Positions 1 to 11,489 of a DNA stretch of 64,000 nucleotides are shown here, in pieces. The position numbers and the translations under genes were made by a program. Below the pieces are notes generated by a model, which saw nothing but the letters and a program-made list of their open reading frames with translations, was not told the DNA's origin and ran no database searches. The number at the start of each line of letters is the position of its first letter. Positions within the stretch are counted from its first letter, which is position 1. The DNA comes from Paroedura picta (Eukaryota; Chordata; Lepidosauria; Squamata; Gekkonidae): contig NC_135377.1 in assembly GCF_049243985.1 (NCBI RefSeq), forward strand, positions 60,832,145-60,896,144, read 5' to 3'.

Positions 1-100
1 TCTGTTGTGGAGAAAGGAAAGGGAAGGCGACTGTAAGCCACTTTGAGACTCCTTTGGGTAGAGAAAAGCAGCATTTAAGAACCAACTTCTTATTCTTCTT
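1..100 (+). mobile_element. Sauria SINE, 3' part
   Basis: Bov-B-like tail with CTGTAAGCCACTTTGAGACT and a CTTCTT end; the head lies off the window. Confidence 0.85.
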
Positions 101-682
101 TGTGCTAACTTGTAAAAACTTATGCCAGATGATGTGGAGAGTTCAGGAAACAATATTCTGCTCATGGGTTCCACAGGGCAGTCTTGAGCAAGCTGCTTTT
201 GGCTTCAGCTGCTGACTTGCAAATAGAAAATAATAGTGAGCAAGTTCCTAAAATACTAAGATAAGGCAGCAGTAAGTGAAGCAATTCTATTTTTTAATTA
301 AATGCTTCAAGCTTAAATGTAACCAAAAATGATCAGCAGTGCCATCCTGTGCCTATTATTTCTATAACTGAAATAGCTCTGCATAGGACTGCACCATAAC
401 TCCAGCCAAATCAGTCACAGGGCCTCAAACAACAGATACACAAGTAAATTTGTGGCAAGCTTTGAAGCCTTAAGCACTAGGAATGAAAAATTTAAAAACT
501 AATAGTTACTAGCAGCACCTCAGAACCATAAAAATAAAGATTTGCTCTTTTTAATAACAATAATAATTTTATTTTTATAGCCTGGTTGTCTTAAATGTGG
601 CACACTCCAGTGAAGTTGCAAAATCAAAGCTATGTTAAATAAAAGCTGGAACTGAAATCAATCTTGCCTCTCAGGTGCATAC
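1..682. other. ACOT13 intron 2, no exon seen
   Basis: Bases 1-100 are the 3' part of a Sauria SINE. From 101 to 682 the sequence is A/T rich. I looked on the minus strand for the last ACOT13 exon (expected residues around SPAKLGEDI and HTKHLGN) and found nothing. Confidence 0.7.
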
Positions 683-867
683 CTAATGTTCATATCCACA
701 CTGACCCCAGGTGCTTGTCTTTCCGTGTACATCAAAGCAGCTGTTGATACGACATCTACAAGAGTTGCTGTCAGCCCTCCATGCAGTGTTCCTCCTCGGT
801 TGGTGTGCTCATTTTCAACTTTCATTTCACAAACAACTTTCCCAGGGCTGGCAGAAAGAACAGTCAT
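683..867 (-). CDS. ACOT13: ACOT13 coding exon 2
   Basis: 185 nt, ends in phase 2. Carries the hotdog core and both catalytic residues. The acceptor is the CAG at 868-870 on the minus strand. Confidence 0.96.
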
Positions 868-2165
868 CTGGCAACAAAGACAGATGTGAATGGAAATTAC
901 TGTCTGTCAAGCCTCAGTTGGTTTTCTGTATATAATCTAACTGAAATTTCAAAGCTCACATTAATTCAAAATATTGATTTGTCTCATTGCTGCCTGGCAA
1001 CAGGACTCCAAGGAAGCAATGATTAAAAATTTTTTTTTACAAACATAACATATAATACTTGAACATCCAAAAAAAGCAGCTTAGTGTTTTTGTTGATATG
1101 CTGTACATCTGATGTGAGCTCACAGGTATACACTGGAACCAGGTTATTAGTTATTGGAGCAAAGCGCCATGAATATTTCAAATGTAAACAACTAACATAA
1201 ATTTGCATTCCTTTTAGTTACAGACAGCCTTCTCCTTAAGGCGTCCTCTCCATATGGTTACAGCAGAGCCATGTTTTTTTTAATGGTGGGTGTGCTTTTG
1301 AATGGCCTACCAGTGAGTGGGTAGAGTGGTTTCCCTTACTTCATTTTGAAAGCCAGGTAAGGCAGTCCGGCCCCAAAGCATATTAGGTGGAAGATGAACT
1401 ATTAATCCAACTGAGTTGTGAGTTTGTCAACTGCATGTTTTGCATGTTTCTAAATGTATCAGTTGTATATTTTAAATTGTTCTAATTTTCTTCTTGGACA
1501 ACCAGAATTTATGTTCTTGCAACTTGGCCACTGCATTGTTCAGCAAGGTAAGGTGGGACAATATTTTAAATAAACATGTTCCATGTAGTAAACAAATTTA
1601 ATATTCAGCAACCATCAGCAGGCCATAAGGGCCCAAATACATTCCACTTGCCAATAAGTAATACAACCCACAATCTTCAGGTTCATCCCCAGATTTCAAA
1701 ATTCCTCAAAAGAGGCTTAGCTTCGGGAAGTTAACGAGGAATGGTGCCTAAGGGTCTCCTTCCTCAGGCCAATTCTCGAAGTAGGTGCCACCATTTCCAA
1801 GATTTGGGATCTGGCAGAGGACCAACCCTGCCACTGGGCCGAGGACACTGAATGGAGCAGCTGCTGGACTGTCAGCATTAAGCACCTACTGGCGCGAAGA
1901 TTTCTGCGCAGGAAAATCCAGCTGCAAAAGCGCGCGGGATGAGCCCCGCAGCAATCCGTGAGAGCCTCTTGCGCTCCGAGCCGACCTTGCAGCACCCAGA
2001 GTGACCTTCGGGGCCGCTCCTCCGCAGACCCCAGCCAAGGTCCCCTGGGTAGGCTGGGGTTGGGTTCCCCGCCTCGATTACCTTGCTGAGCACCCGGTCA
2101 AAGCCCGGCGAGTCCAGGAGGGACTTCACCACCTGCCGCAGGGACTGCACCGTGAGGTGGCTCAT
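683..2165 (-). CDS. ACOT13: ACOT13, acyl-coenzyme A thioesterase 13 (hotdog fold), exons 1-2 of 3
   Basis: Hydrolyses medium- and long-chain acyl-CoA to free fatty acid and CoA; the human protein is a hotdog-fold tetramer found at mitochondria and in cytosol. Exon 1 is 2082..2165 (28 aa, starting MSHLTVQSLR) and exon 2 is 683..867. Joined they read through VLSK-MTVLSASPGK and align to the human protein without a gap apart from one extra N-terminal residue. The family active-site segment is present: HTNRGGTLHGGLTATLVD, with the Asn (residue 51) and Asp (residue 66) that correspond to catalytic N50 and D65 in human. Both donors are good (AAG/GTAATC and TAG/GTATGC on the minus strand). Exon 3, about 52 residues, is not in bases 1-682 and must lie left of the window. 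The start codon sits in a CpG island shared with TDP2. Confidence 0.96.
2082..2165 (-). CDS. ACOT13: ACOT13 coding exon 1
   Basis: 28 codons, phase 0 at its 3' end. Encodes the N-terminal helix. The ATG at 2163-2165 lies 390 bp from the divergent TDP2 ATG. Confidence 0.93.
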
Positions 2166-2302
2166 GGCCGCGGCTTTCCTCGAGGCCGGGGAGCCCCGTC
2201 TCGCCTCAGCACCGCCCGCCTTCCAGAGTCCCCGGGGATCCGAGAGACGGACGCGATGCGCGGACACTCCGCAGCCCGCCAGAGAGGTCAGCGCGGTACC
2301 AG

Positions 2303-2314
2303 TGCGCACGCGCA
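2303..2314. promoter_or_regulatory. NRF1 site, perfect palindrome
   Basis: TGCGCACGCGCA fits the NRF1 consensus YGCGCAYGCGCR at every position, midway in the ACOT13/TDP2 promoter. Confidence 0.75.
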
Positions 2315-2555
2315 ACGAGGGACGAATCCCCCAGCACGTGGCGGCCGCGAGTGATGACGTCGCCCGCCGGCGCGGAGTCTGTACAGTCTTCCCCACGAAT
2401 GCGGCAGACCTCGCGTGGCTCCAGTTCCGTCAGCCTGCTGCGCCGTGTCGCGGGCTGGCGCGTTCTTGCCGGCAAGGAGGGCGCCGCTTCTTCCCGCCCC
2501 GTCCACGGTGGGAGCGGGGATTGACCCCGCGTCCCGCCCACTGAGCTGCGGAGAG

Positions 2556-2750
2556 ATGGAGGTGGGTGGCCTCGCTGCAGGCGTGGAGCAGGAGCAGCAG
2601 TGGTCCCCGCAGGAGGAGGAGGAGGTCGAGGGAGCAGAGCAGAAGCTGGAGAAGCACCGCCGGCTCCTCTGCGCGGAGTTCGCCTCCATCACCGGCAGTG
2701 ACGCGGCCGTGGCTCAGGGCTACCTGGCGAAGGCAGACTGGGACGTGCAG
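2556..2750 (+). CDS. TDP2: TDP2 exon 1
   Basis: 65 codons, phase 0 end, donor CAG/GTAGGC. Glu-rich start followed by most of the UBA-like helix bundle. Confidence 0.95.
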
Positions 2751-5700
2751 GTAGGCTCGCGGGGGAGCCAGCGTGGGGTTGAGTGCTTCCACCCCGCCCT
2801 ACCTGTTTGCCTTTGCTTTTCAGAGGGCGCTGAATTCGTATTTCGAGCCGCCCCTCGAGGAGCAGTGCGGGGACAGGACGCCCCAGGGGCTTCCAGGGAA
2901 AGAGACCTTGTAAGTCGTGAGGTGTCTCTAGTCTGTAGCTCTGGAGGAAGAGTGCGAGGGTTTGCTGATGGGGACGAAGCAATATTTGTTTGGTTCCTGT
3001 CTTGTTTTTGTTGTAGTCTAAAAGCCTCAGGAAATATACCACACTTTGCCTTCCAAATATTAATATTTGTTGTTTCCTGGTAGTCTTACCTGAAATCCTC
3101 TTCGACTTCCCATGCACTTTTCATAGACTTGACAGAAGGGAGCCAGCCCATCATCCTTAACGGTTATTTTCATAGTTAACAGTTAATTCCAATACTCCAT
3201 ACTCACCTCTTTTTTGGTTCATTGGGGGGAGGGGGGAAGCATCCAAGCAGCTTTTTGGACTTGTCAGCAGCTGCTGGAAGGCTAGTGTAAGGGCTATTGC
3301 ACTGGTTCTCAATCTGGGGGTCGGGACCCCATTTTGGGGTCACACGGCCCCTTCTGTGGGATCCCCAAGTTGGCTGCCATGGCGGCAGCATCATCATTGG
3401 GCATCGGTGGGTGGCAGCAGCAGGCAGTGGCAGTGGGTGGTGGCTGGCAACAGAGGAGCCATGGCAATGGCCGCCTCCACATTGCCTCAGCTGTTGTGCG
3501 CCTGTGCGTGCATGCTCACACGTGTACACTGCCTGCGCACAGGCACATGCCGCCCCCACCGCTGCAGTTGGGGTTGCTGAGTCAGAACGGTTGAGAACGG
3601 CTGGCCTATAGGGTGTTCTCTGCAAATGGAGTGTGGAGGCAGAGACCCCAGACTATTGGCTTATCCTGCAAGGGGCATAATCTTTCCCAGCCTCCAAGAA
3701 AAGATTATTTAATTCTTCATAATCCTATTGTTTGCTGCACAGTTTTGGGAACTCCCCTGTGTCTATATTTCTTCTGCAGTAAAAATATAAAAAGTTTTTC
3801 TCTCAGTGTGATTAATTGGAGGCTAGGCAAAAGAACCCTAATTAGGCCATTTGACTATCATAGTGACGTGTATTGGCTTGGGCTCCCCCCCCCCCCCAAA
3901 TTCTTTTTCCTGTAGACGATGAACATGTGCTACTTGGACTACTATTTTTTATCTTTCAAAGTCTTTCTTGGATATGTTTTCTAGTGTTGACCTGACAGAT
4001 AGCCCACGTGGCAGCAGTGCAGTAGCCCCAGTGAAAGAGGCAGGGCTTGGCCTGAAAGAGGATGACAGCACACTTTCCTTAATTTCTTGGAACATAGATG
4101 GCCTGGATTCGAGCAATCTGCATGAAAGGGCACGTGGAGTCTGCTCTTATTTAGCTTTGTAAGTACCTCCACCAACAATTCCATGGTGACTTATTAGGCT
4201 ACTTCTGTTAAAGATCACTGGGATACCTAGCACTTCATACTAGGCTGGATGCTTTCCTTAGAGAGCGCTATCTAAACAACAGCCTTTGAAGCCTGTTAAC
4301 TTCACTAGACTTAGAAGGCCATAATTCTGCATTATTCGTTTTGTTCATCATTGGGGCTATCTTACTGTGTGGTCACAGTTACTTCTTAATGTTACCATCT
4401 ATTACATGCATTGGATTTGTAAATGTCTTTTCATTTAGGTACAGCCCAGATGTGGTATTTTTACAAGAAGTTGTTCCTCCGTATCTCAGCTATCTACAAA
4501 AGAGAGCTGTTAGTTACACAATTATACCAGGTAAAATGAGTTACTCATAGTTATACATTCACAGGGGGTTGGGGGGGGGTCTTATGTCTTGCCCTGATGC
4601 AGTTGTAATAATTTAAACACTACCTTTTTGCATTACTGTGTGGTGTTGCAGTTGGTGTAAGTACTAGGAGATCTAAGGAAATTCACTGGGGACATTGGCG
4701 GTCATTCTCTCTCAGCCAGAACTGTAAATTCCTGTCCTGAGTATCATTGAAACACTTTGGAAGTCAGTAATTTTCTGCACTTTCTTGGTCTTAACTTTTT
4801 AACTTTTTTGTTGTTGTTGCTTAGTCAGCAGTCTCTTCTTCCCAAAGGATGAGTTTTGAAAGAACTGTAGTGGATGTGTCATTTCCCTGTGTGCTAACTG
4901 TCTTGTGGATAGAAGATAAAGTCTGTGGATGTTTGAAAATGCATAACATGAAATAAGGCTGCCTTCTATCCTGTGTGATTTCTGCAAGAAATTGTTGCTG
5001 ACATTTCCTTTATCCATGTATATGTGTCTCTCTAGGTAACACTGAAGCTTATTTTACTGCCATAATGTTAAAAAAATCAAGAGTAAGAGTATTAGAACAT
5101 GAAATAATACCTTTTCCAACAACCTCTATGATGAGAAATTTGTTAGCAGTACATGTGAGTGAGCTGTTGAATGTTGTATGTCTAATTCACAGAAAAAATT
5201 AATTTGCTGTTCAAAAGTTAAAAGTATAAACTATATCTCACAATTAGAAATGGCGTGCATTTCTTTGCATACTCGTATGAAAGGGAAACATGGCCTGTTA
5301 ACGACATTGGTGGGGATAATTATTATTGCCTTTAATTAGATCTGGCAGTGTGTTAAGCAGTTGCTGGTTCTGCTCTTAATCGATAGATTTGCACAGTGTT
5401 AGAACTCTAGTGTAGGATTTGGGGGCGGGGTGTGCTGAAAAAAGTGAGAACTTACTATCATTAATACATTTAATTATTAAGATGGCAAGATCTGTAGAAA
5501 ATGACTAGACCCTGGGACTGTAAGCAGCCTAGACAGAACTTTTTACAAAACTGGAAAAGCTCCATGATTGCAGAAGAATGTGAAAAAGTATATTATGGCC
5601 CATTCTCCATCCCCAGTAACAAAAAAGGGGCTTTAAGAAAGTATACTTCAGTGGCTATTGAGAGGATTGCTAGGCAAATACAATATTTCCCACCTTCAAG

Positions 5701-8700
5701 GTGCCTGTCAGTAAGAGGCAGGCTAGTGGGACAGGGTCCTTTTCAGGGTTATTTTGGTCTCTCTCTCCCCCCCCCCCCCCACAAAGGAAAGACTCGTCCA
5801 GACCATGCCTGGCAGCACCTGGGCTGACAATCCTGACAGCTCTTATCATCAGGCCTCATGTGAATGCTACTGTGATGCAGTGACAAGAACATCAGACCAG
5901 AATCCGGGAGGCTCTGGTTCTATACCCTGCTTTGCCATGAGTGGGTGACTTTAAGCCAGTCATTTACTGCAGGAGTAGTCAACCTGTGGTCCTCCATATG
6001 TTCATGGACTACAAGTCCCATGAGCCCCTGCCAGAGTTTGCTGGCAGGGGCTCATGAGAATTGTAGTCCATGAACATTGGGAGGATCACAGGTTGACTAC
6101 CCCTGATTTACTCAGTGGAGCTCTCCTCCCATGGTTATTGCAAAGATAAAATTGAGGAGAGTAGAACAACAAACTGCTTCGGGTTCCCATTGAGGAGAAA
6201 GGCAGGATGTAAAAAAGGTAAACATGAAAGCTCAAGACTGGAGGGGATGCAGGTTGGTGAATGGGAAAGAAATAAGGAATCAGGGAGAAGGACAAGGATA
6301 TGAGAGTGGCCAGTAGAAAGGAAAAAGGAACTAATCTGGGGACGTGCATACAGGAGAAAAATGAGGTCCAGCCCACAAGTCCTTCTTTGTCCTTTGCTTC
6401 CTCAATAAACAGTAAAGAACCTAGACTAAATCAGGCCATTGGTCTATCGAGATCAGTATGGTCTACTCAAACTGGCAGCCATTCTCCATGGTCTTCACCA
6501 TTGCTTGCTAACTGGAGATGTCTGGTATTGAAGCCGGAACGTTCTGCATGCCAAGCAACTGAGCCATAGCCCCTCCCTTACACATAACATAAGAACTCTG
6601 AATTCCAGGTATAAATATATGTGCTTATTTAGTATACTAGGGATAAAGCCCATTGCATTCTGGAATACAGCGGTTACTAGATTGGGAGAGGGGAAGTTGG
6701 AAGAACTTTGCAGATGGCCTCTCCCTCCCCCCAGGACCTGGAAAGGCTGGAGGCCCCCAGGCAGGGAACTCACCAGCAGGGGCAGCTGTCACGCAGCAGG
6801 AACCTGCAGCTTCAGAGGGAACTGGAAAGATGGGGGTGGGGGATGGAAGGCTGGCCGCTGGACAGACAAACTGGTTGGAGGAGGAGGCACTCATGGGTGT
6901 TAAGTGCTGAGCACTTAAGCCATGAGACCAGCTCCTCCTCCTAGGCCTTACCAGAAATATTTAAGTGGAACAGATCTGTATCTTGCTCGCTTTTCAAGGA
7001 GCTCCGGATAGCTTACATCCTTCTTCTCTTTTGCTTTATTTTTACAACTTTTCTAGAAAGTAGCTTAGCCTAAGAATTCATTAGCTCTTTAGTAATATTT
7101 TCTTTTTGGTCCCTAGTAAGTCACTAACCAAAATAGTCTTTAAAAAAAAAAGCTAAACCTTTAACCACGTTGTTGTGCCACCGATTTAAAAGTTGCATCC
7201 TGAATTCATTAGCTGACCTGCTAGTTGATTCATCTATTGTTAAACCAAATCCAAACCGGATCTGGATAGCTCAGGCAAACCCGATTCCATCAGAGTTCAG
7301 ACGCTAACTAGGATCGGCCCTGGCTTGCACTTTGAAGGGTGATCTCCAAGGAACACCAGGGCCATTATGCAGGGACAAGCAATGGCAAACCACCTCCAAA
7401 CATCCCTTGCTTGGCTGCCAGACATCCTGGCTATGTAACATACACCTCATGTGATAAATAATAAATTCCAGTTTGCAAGACATGCCTCTTTTTATTTTAA
7501 CATTAACTGCGATGGGCAAAGCATGGGGGGAGAAGGATCCAGAACTGACATGGTGTGGACCCAAGGGTTTGCAGTGTAAGGAACTTGGAGAGCATAAAAG
7601 TGAAGAAGGTTCAGGGTAGAGCTTGATGCAAAAGAGACTTTTTAGTTAGATCAGAGATAGGTGAGAGTGTTCTTTCACAGCTTTGTGCAAGTAATGCAGC
7701 TTTGCTCTGTGTATTTTGTCCCTCTAACAGGCAACCGTTTCTGGCAATGAGCTTTGCTTTATGACTTCTCATCTGGAGAGCACCAGGACTCATGCCAAAG
7801 AGCGTTTAAACCAGTTGAAGCTGGTGCTGGAGAAAATGAGTGTGGTACCAGCATCGACTACTGTGATATTTGGAGGAGATACAAATCTGAGAGATGAAGA
7901 GGTGAACTGCAGCAGATTTCTTTTTATATTCCTTTTTAAATATTATATATTCCTTTATTCCAGTGTAAGAGGTGAGTTTTACATAGTAGATTCCTCTCCC
8001 ATAAATTTATTGAATAACTCAGTTTAGAGTCTCTAAATATTCATAGGGAGGGATATAAATGGTTGGGGAAATCCAGCTGGTGTAGTGGTTAAGAGCATAG
8101 TACTCTAAGCTGGGGAACTGGGTTTTTGATTCCCCACTCCTCCACATACAGCCAGCTGGGTGACCTTGTGTTGGTCATAGTTCTCTCAGAGCTGTTCCTA
8201 CAGAGCAGTTCTCTTAGATCTCTCTTAGCCTCACCTACCTCACAGGGGAGAGGAATGTGGGGAGAGGAAAGGAAAGATGATTGTAAGCCGTTTTGGGACG
8301 CCTTCAGCAGGTTATAAAAAACCCAGTTCTTCCCTATAGTAGTATGAGTTCCAGGGCTAAATAATACTTAGCATTTTAATCCTGCTCTTCTGCCAAAGAA
8401 CTCAAGGTAGTGCCCTATCCACTTCGTTCTCATAGCAGTGCTGTGAAGTGAATTACAAAGAATGACTGGTCGGTGAGTCATTTGCTATGAGTGAGGATTT
8501 GCACTTGGGCATCCCAGATAGCCTCATGCTCTTACCTTTACACTGCTCTGGCTTCCTTCTGCCCACATAACTTCTGTGTGCTGGAGGCATTGGAGATATT
8601 CATGGCCAGGTGAACAAGGAAGAGTTTATTGACCCTTGAGCATGAGCAGTACAAGACAACATGCTGTTATTTTGATCTCTCCCTGTCCATTACTAGAGTA

Positions 8701-9477
8701 TTCAGATGGGTAGATTGGGTAAAGTGATTCATTGCCTTGTGGCACACATTGAGTCCTGTTCTCACCATGTGTTGCAGAATAGCAGAAATACTTTCCAGAC
8801 ACTGGCAGGGGTTCGTGGTTATTGTAGTCCATAGACCTCTGGAGACCCACAGTTTGGCCACCCCTGCCTTATGGGATCCACTTGAATACCATCCTGCAGT
8901 CTAGCCACAAATGTGACAAAATGGATAGACTGTGTGATGCATTATTAAAAATTCTGTCTACTTTCACAGACACCCTTTCTTCCATGGTGGTGTTCAAGGT
9001 TGTGTACCAGGAAGTATTTGGCAGTTGACCAGTGAGGCACTGATCAGACTCCATTCTGCTTTAATCCAGTGAGGTTCCTACATGATGCACCTTCAGATCA
9101 CGCTCTGGGACTGATTTGTTATTGTTAATCATTCCTGTTGACAGTGTGTTTTAAAAAGTTCCAATATTAATGCTTTCCACTTCTCTCTTCATCAGGTTGC
9201 TAAACTAGGTGGCCTACCTAGCAACATTCTGGATGTCTGGGAATTCTTGGGCAAGCCAGAACATTGTCACTACACATGGGACACAAGCCAAAACACGAAC
9301 TTGAAGGCGCCTTACAAGTGCAGGTTACGGTTTGACCGCCTGCTTCTTCGAGCTGCTTCGACTGGTGGGCAAATCATTCCCCAGAGTTTGGATTTAATTG
9401 GACTGGAGAAACTGGATTGTGGCAAATTTCCAAGTGACCACTGGGGACTGTTGTGCAATTTTGATGTAGTATTATAA
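2556..9477 (+). CDS. TDP2: TDP2, tyrosyl-DNA phosphodiesterase 2, complete (7 coding exons)
   Basis: Cleaves the 5'-phosphotyrosyl bond left by trapped topoisomerase 2, giving ligatable DNA ends; nuclear, Mg-dependent, member of the exonuclease-endonuclease-phosphatase fold. Exons: 2556..2750, 2824..2909, 3985..4158, 4439..4530, 5036..5154, 7731..7901, 9196..9477; total 1119 nt, 372 aa (human 362). An N-terminal UBA-like segment (about residues 38-75, LLCAEFASITGSDAAVAQ) is followed by the catalytic domain. Conserved motifs are SWNIDGLD, LQEV with Glu162, SHLEST, GDTNLRD with Asp272 and SDHW with His361. These match human E152, D262 and H351 with a constant offset of ten. The first ATG in a strong context after the CpG-island promoter was chosen. 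Nothing looks broken. Confidence 0.98.
2824..2909 (+). CDS. TDP2: TDP2 exon 2
   Basis: Encodes RALNSYFEPP, nearly identical to the human sequence at the same place. Ends in phase 2 at a perfect GTAAGT donor. The preceding intron is only 73 bp. Confidence 0.93.
3299..3611. mobile_element. hAT-type nonautonomous element
   Basis: Ends CACTGGTTCTCAATC and GGTTGAGAACGGCTG are inverted repeats of the common CAGTGGTTCTCAACC type. Flanks GGCTATTG and GCCTATAG agree at 6 of 8. In TDP2 intron 2. A second remnant of this type ends near 34790 (GGTTGAGAACCAC). Confidence 0.7.
3985..4158 (+). CDS. TDP2: TDP2 exon 3
   Basis: The acceptor TTTTCTAG at 3984 is the only nearby AG that fits the phase left by exon 2 and gives ETF-VDLTD (human KTYVDLT). 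Carries the SWNIDGLD motif that opens the catalytic domain. Confidence 0.92.
4439..4530 (+). CDS. TDP2: TDP2 exon 4
   Basis: Encodes YSPDVVFLQEVVPPYLSYL with catalytic Glu162. Phase 2 to phase 1. Confidence 0.96.
5036..5154 (+). CDS. TDP2: TDP2 exon 5
   Basis: Encodes NTEAYFTAIMLKKSR through MMRNLLAVH. Phase 1 to phase 0. Confidence 0.96.
5970..6105. mobile_element. Palindromic hAT element
   Basis: CAGGAGTAGTCAACC...GGTTGACTACCCCTG terminal inverted repeats; the whole 136 bp folds on itself. Near-perfect 8-bp duplication ATTTACTG/ATTTACTC. Confidence 0.82.
6395..6575 (-). mobile_element. Second tRNA-derived SINE family, degraded
   Basis: Minus strand reads GGGCTATGGCTCAGTTGCTT and GGCATGCAGAACGTTCCGG, a tRNA-like head with A- and B-box remnants. 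In TDP2 intron 5. Confidence 0.65.
7250..7440 (+). mobile_element. 5S-rRNA-derived SINE
   Basis: Contains GACGCTAACTAGGATCGGCC and then GCAATGGCAAACCACCTCC; the first part follows the 5S rRNA internal control region (GATCTCGGAAGCTAAGCAGG in the parent). Confidence 0.65.
7731..7901 (+). CDS. TDP2: TDP2 exon 6
   Basis: 57 codons with SHLEST and the metal-site GDTNLRD (Asp272). Confidence 0.97.
8073..8335 (+). mobile_element. Sauria SINE, nearly full length
   Basis: tRNA-like head with A-box GGTGTAGTGGTTAAGAGC and a degraded B-box, then the Bov-B-like tail. In TDP2 intron 6. Confidence 0.88.
8794..8866. mobile_element. Palindromic hAT element, right half only
   Basis: ACTGGCAGGGGTTCGTGG to TTTGGCCACCCCTG; the left arm is missing. 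Confidence 0.7.
9196..9477 (+). CDS. TDP2: TDP2 exon 7 (terminal)
   Basis: Starts VAKLGGLPSN, includes DVWEFLGKPEHC, LRFDRLLLR and the general-acid region SDHWGL, and ends DVVL then TAA. Human ends DIIL. Confidence 0.98.
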   Translation, partial: VAKLGGLPSNILDVWEFLGKPEHCHYTWDTSQNTNLKAPYKCRLRFDRLLLRAASTGGQIIPQSLDLIGLEKLDCGKFPSDHWGLLCNFDVVL

Positions 9478-9636
9478 GAAAAAGCCCTTTAGACTAGAGG
9501 ACAATTTTAAGTTGCTTTTTAAAGACACCTGTCTAACACTCCTTGGTTTTGACCGCATTGGTATTAGGATTTTTTTATTTATTTTGCTCTGTGCGGTCAT
9601 TAACAGTTTTTTTTCACCCTTTTAAGCAAACTCTCC

Positions 9637-9642
9637 AATAAA
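9637..9642 (+). terminator. TDP2: TDP2 polyadenylation signal AATAAA
   Basis: First canonical hexamer after the TDP2 stop, 160 bp downstream, followed by a T-rich stretch. Confidence 0.7.
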
Positions 9643-10014
9643 TGTTCAGTTGCCCTACCATATATTCTTACTTTCTATGTACATTTTAAAAATTAAAATT
9701 AATGCCTGCGAATGCAGAAATATAAAGGCCATTCAGGATGTTTTATACAGTACTCAAAACAGAATAAATCATCTAAATCTATACATTTTAAATAACTGTA
9801 TACAATGATAAATAAATGCCAATAGTCAGGATTCTTTTAAACGACTTGACTTTAGTTGATATATAAAAACCATGAATCATTGTTTACACAAGCTGGTAAC
9901 CGTAGAACTGTTGGGTATATCGCTTGAAGTGTCAGTGGGGAAAAAAAGAGCTGTCCATTTAGGCTAAGACCATGTCATTCCTACAATTACAATGCCTTGA
10001 GTCCACTAGCATCT

Positions 10015-10100
10015 CTAAGATCAATAAAGTTTTATCCAAGATACAAGCTTTTGTGTGCATGCACACTTCCTCAGATACAATGAAATGGGGATTACGAGTC
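10015..10100 (-). repeat. Hammerhead-core repeat fragment (Penelope-like?)
   Basis: Minus strand CTGAGGA-A-GTGTGC-AT-GCACAC-AAAA-GCTTGTATC; same layout as the 13458 copy but with AAAA for GAAA. Confidence 0.55.
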
Positions 10101-10454
10101 CATATAGGGGATGAGCAGTAAATTAACGCACAGCATAATTAAGATATTTTACAGATTCAAGGACCAAGCAGAAATAATAAGCTTGGTTTATAAGGTTACC
10201 ACTTATTTGAGTCACATTCCGGGGAGAAACCTAGTGGCCAGATGTATCTCTAATTTGGAAATAAGAGTAATTAACTGAAACCCAGCCATGATGCTCCATC
10301 CATTTCTCAAGCATGGAGGAATCTTTACAGTATCTTCTTCCTTGAAGTGGGGTGATTGGCTGAAATGATCAGCATTAAGATAGAAAACTATATGCTTACT
10401 ATGTATGTATTTCCGTCACTGTATTTCCCTCTGGAATTTTAACCCAAGGCTTTG

Positions 10455-10589
10455 CAGGGGTAGTCAGACTGTGGCCCTCCAGATGCCCATGGACTACAAT
10501 TCCCATGAGCCCCTGCCAGCATTTGCTGGCAGGACTCATGGGAATTGTAGTCCATGGACATCTGGAGGGCTGCAGTTTGACTACCCCTG
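10455..10589. mobile_element. Palindromic hAT element
   Basis: 135-bp foldback with CAGGGGTAGTCAGACTG and its inverse. Flanks do not show a clean 8-bp duplication. Confidence 0.8.
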
Positions 10590-11489
10590 CTTTATAGCAT
10601 AGTCTCAATAAAATCAATGCATACTAATGCCTCCACTGACCAAATGCGTTTCGGTGTTACCGCCTTTATCAGCAGTCAGGCATCCGATAAAGCCAGCCTA
10701 CTTTAAATTTACTTTAAATAAATACAAAAACTGTCTATCCAGTTACTTCCTTCACACAAAATGATATACTACAAAATTTGTAGAGGACACTGTAGGCCTG
10801 AATCAATTCTGTGGACAGGAAGGCCGGATAAAACTATTTGAGGCCTCAAAGCAGGCCCTGGTCAAGGTAGGCACCTTCAGTGTCCAGTAAGTGCCTTGTA
10901 GGAAGCACAGAAGCCATCATAGTCCAGGGTGGCTTCAGGCAGTGATAGCTTTAGGTCTTCCTCTGCAAAAGAACAGACAGTTCAGAGGGTCACTGCCTGG
11001 TAGTGTGGCAGAGCAGTTTAACTAGCCTTGGAAGAGACAGAGTCCCTGGTGAGGCCTGTCTGATGATAAGCAGCCCTCCTATTGTTTAGTTTGCCTCTTG
11101 GGAACTGGCAGGCTAGTGTGGGTGGACTCACCTGTGTGAAAGGAAACAGCTGGTGGGATAGTCTGCAAGCCGCCCTATATGCACCTGCAACCACTAAGGA
11201 GAATTTAAACCACACTCTGAAGCTGTAAAACCACGAGTCATTGCTTATAACTTGTTTATTGGACTGCCATTGTCGATTCTCTTTTTGGCTTGCATCCATC
11301 TCGTTCGGTTTGAAGGTCTCTTTGGCTGGAGATCACCCATTCATTACAAGTTGATCTCCTGACACATCAGTTCCCCTGGAGAAAATGGCTGCTTTGGAGG
11401 GTGGGATTAAATCCTGCTGAGATCCTGCCTTCCTCAGGCTTCCTTCCTCCCCCCCCCCCCCAAATTCTCCAGGTAATTCCCAACCCTAC

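Larger units (their letters stand above)
1890..2760. promoter_or_regulatory. CpG island with bidirectional ACOT13/TDP2 promoter
   Basis: The 390 bp between the two divergent start codons (2166-2555) is GC rich with dense CpG. It contains a perfect NRF1 palindrome TGCGCACGCGCA (2303-2314), an E-box CACGTG (2335-2340) and a CRE-like TGACGTCG (2355-2362). No TATA box is obvious. This is the usual form of a housekeeping head-to-head promoter. Transcription starts cannot be placed from sequence alone. Confidence 0.85.
9660..11330. other. TDP2-KIAA0319 intergenic DNA
   Basis: No coding sequence seen. Contains a hammerhead-core repeat fragment (about 10015-10100, minus) and a palindromic hAT element (10455-10589). 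The rest is A/T-rich DNA without recognisable structure. Confidence 0.6.

Noticed and set aside
3916-3984. Alternative TDP2 exon 3 acceptors after TGTAG (3915) and CAAAG (3961)
   Set aside because: The first runs into an in-frame stop, the second breaks the phase set by exon 2; the acceptor at 3984 fits both phase and homology.
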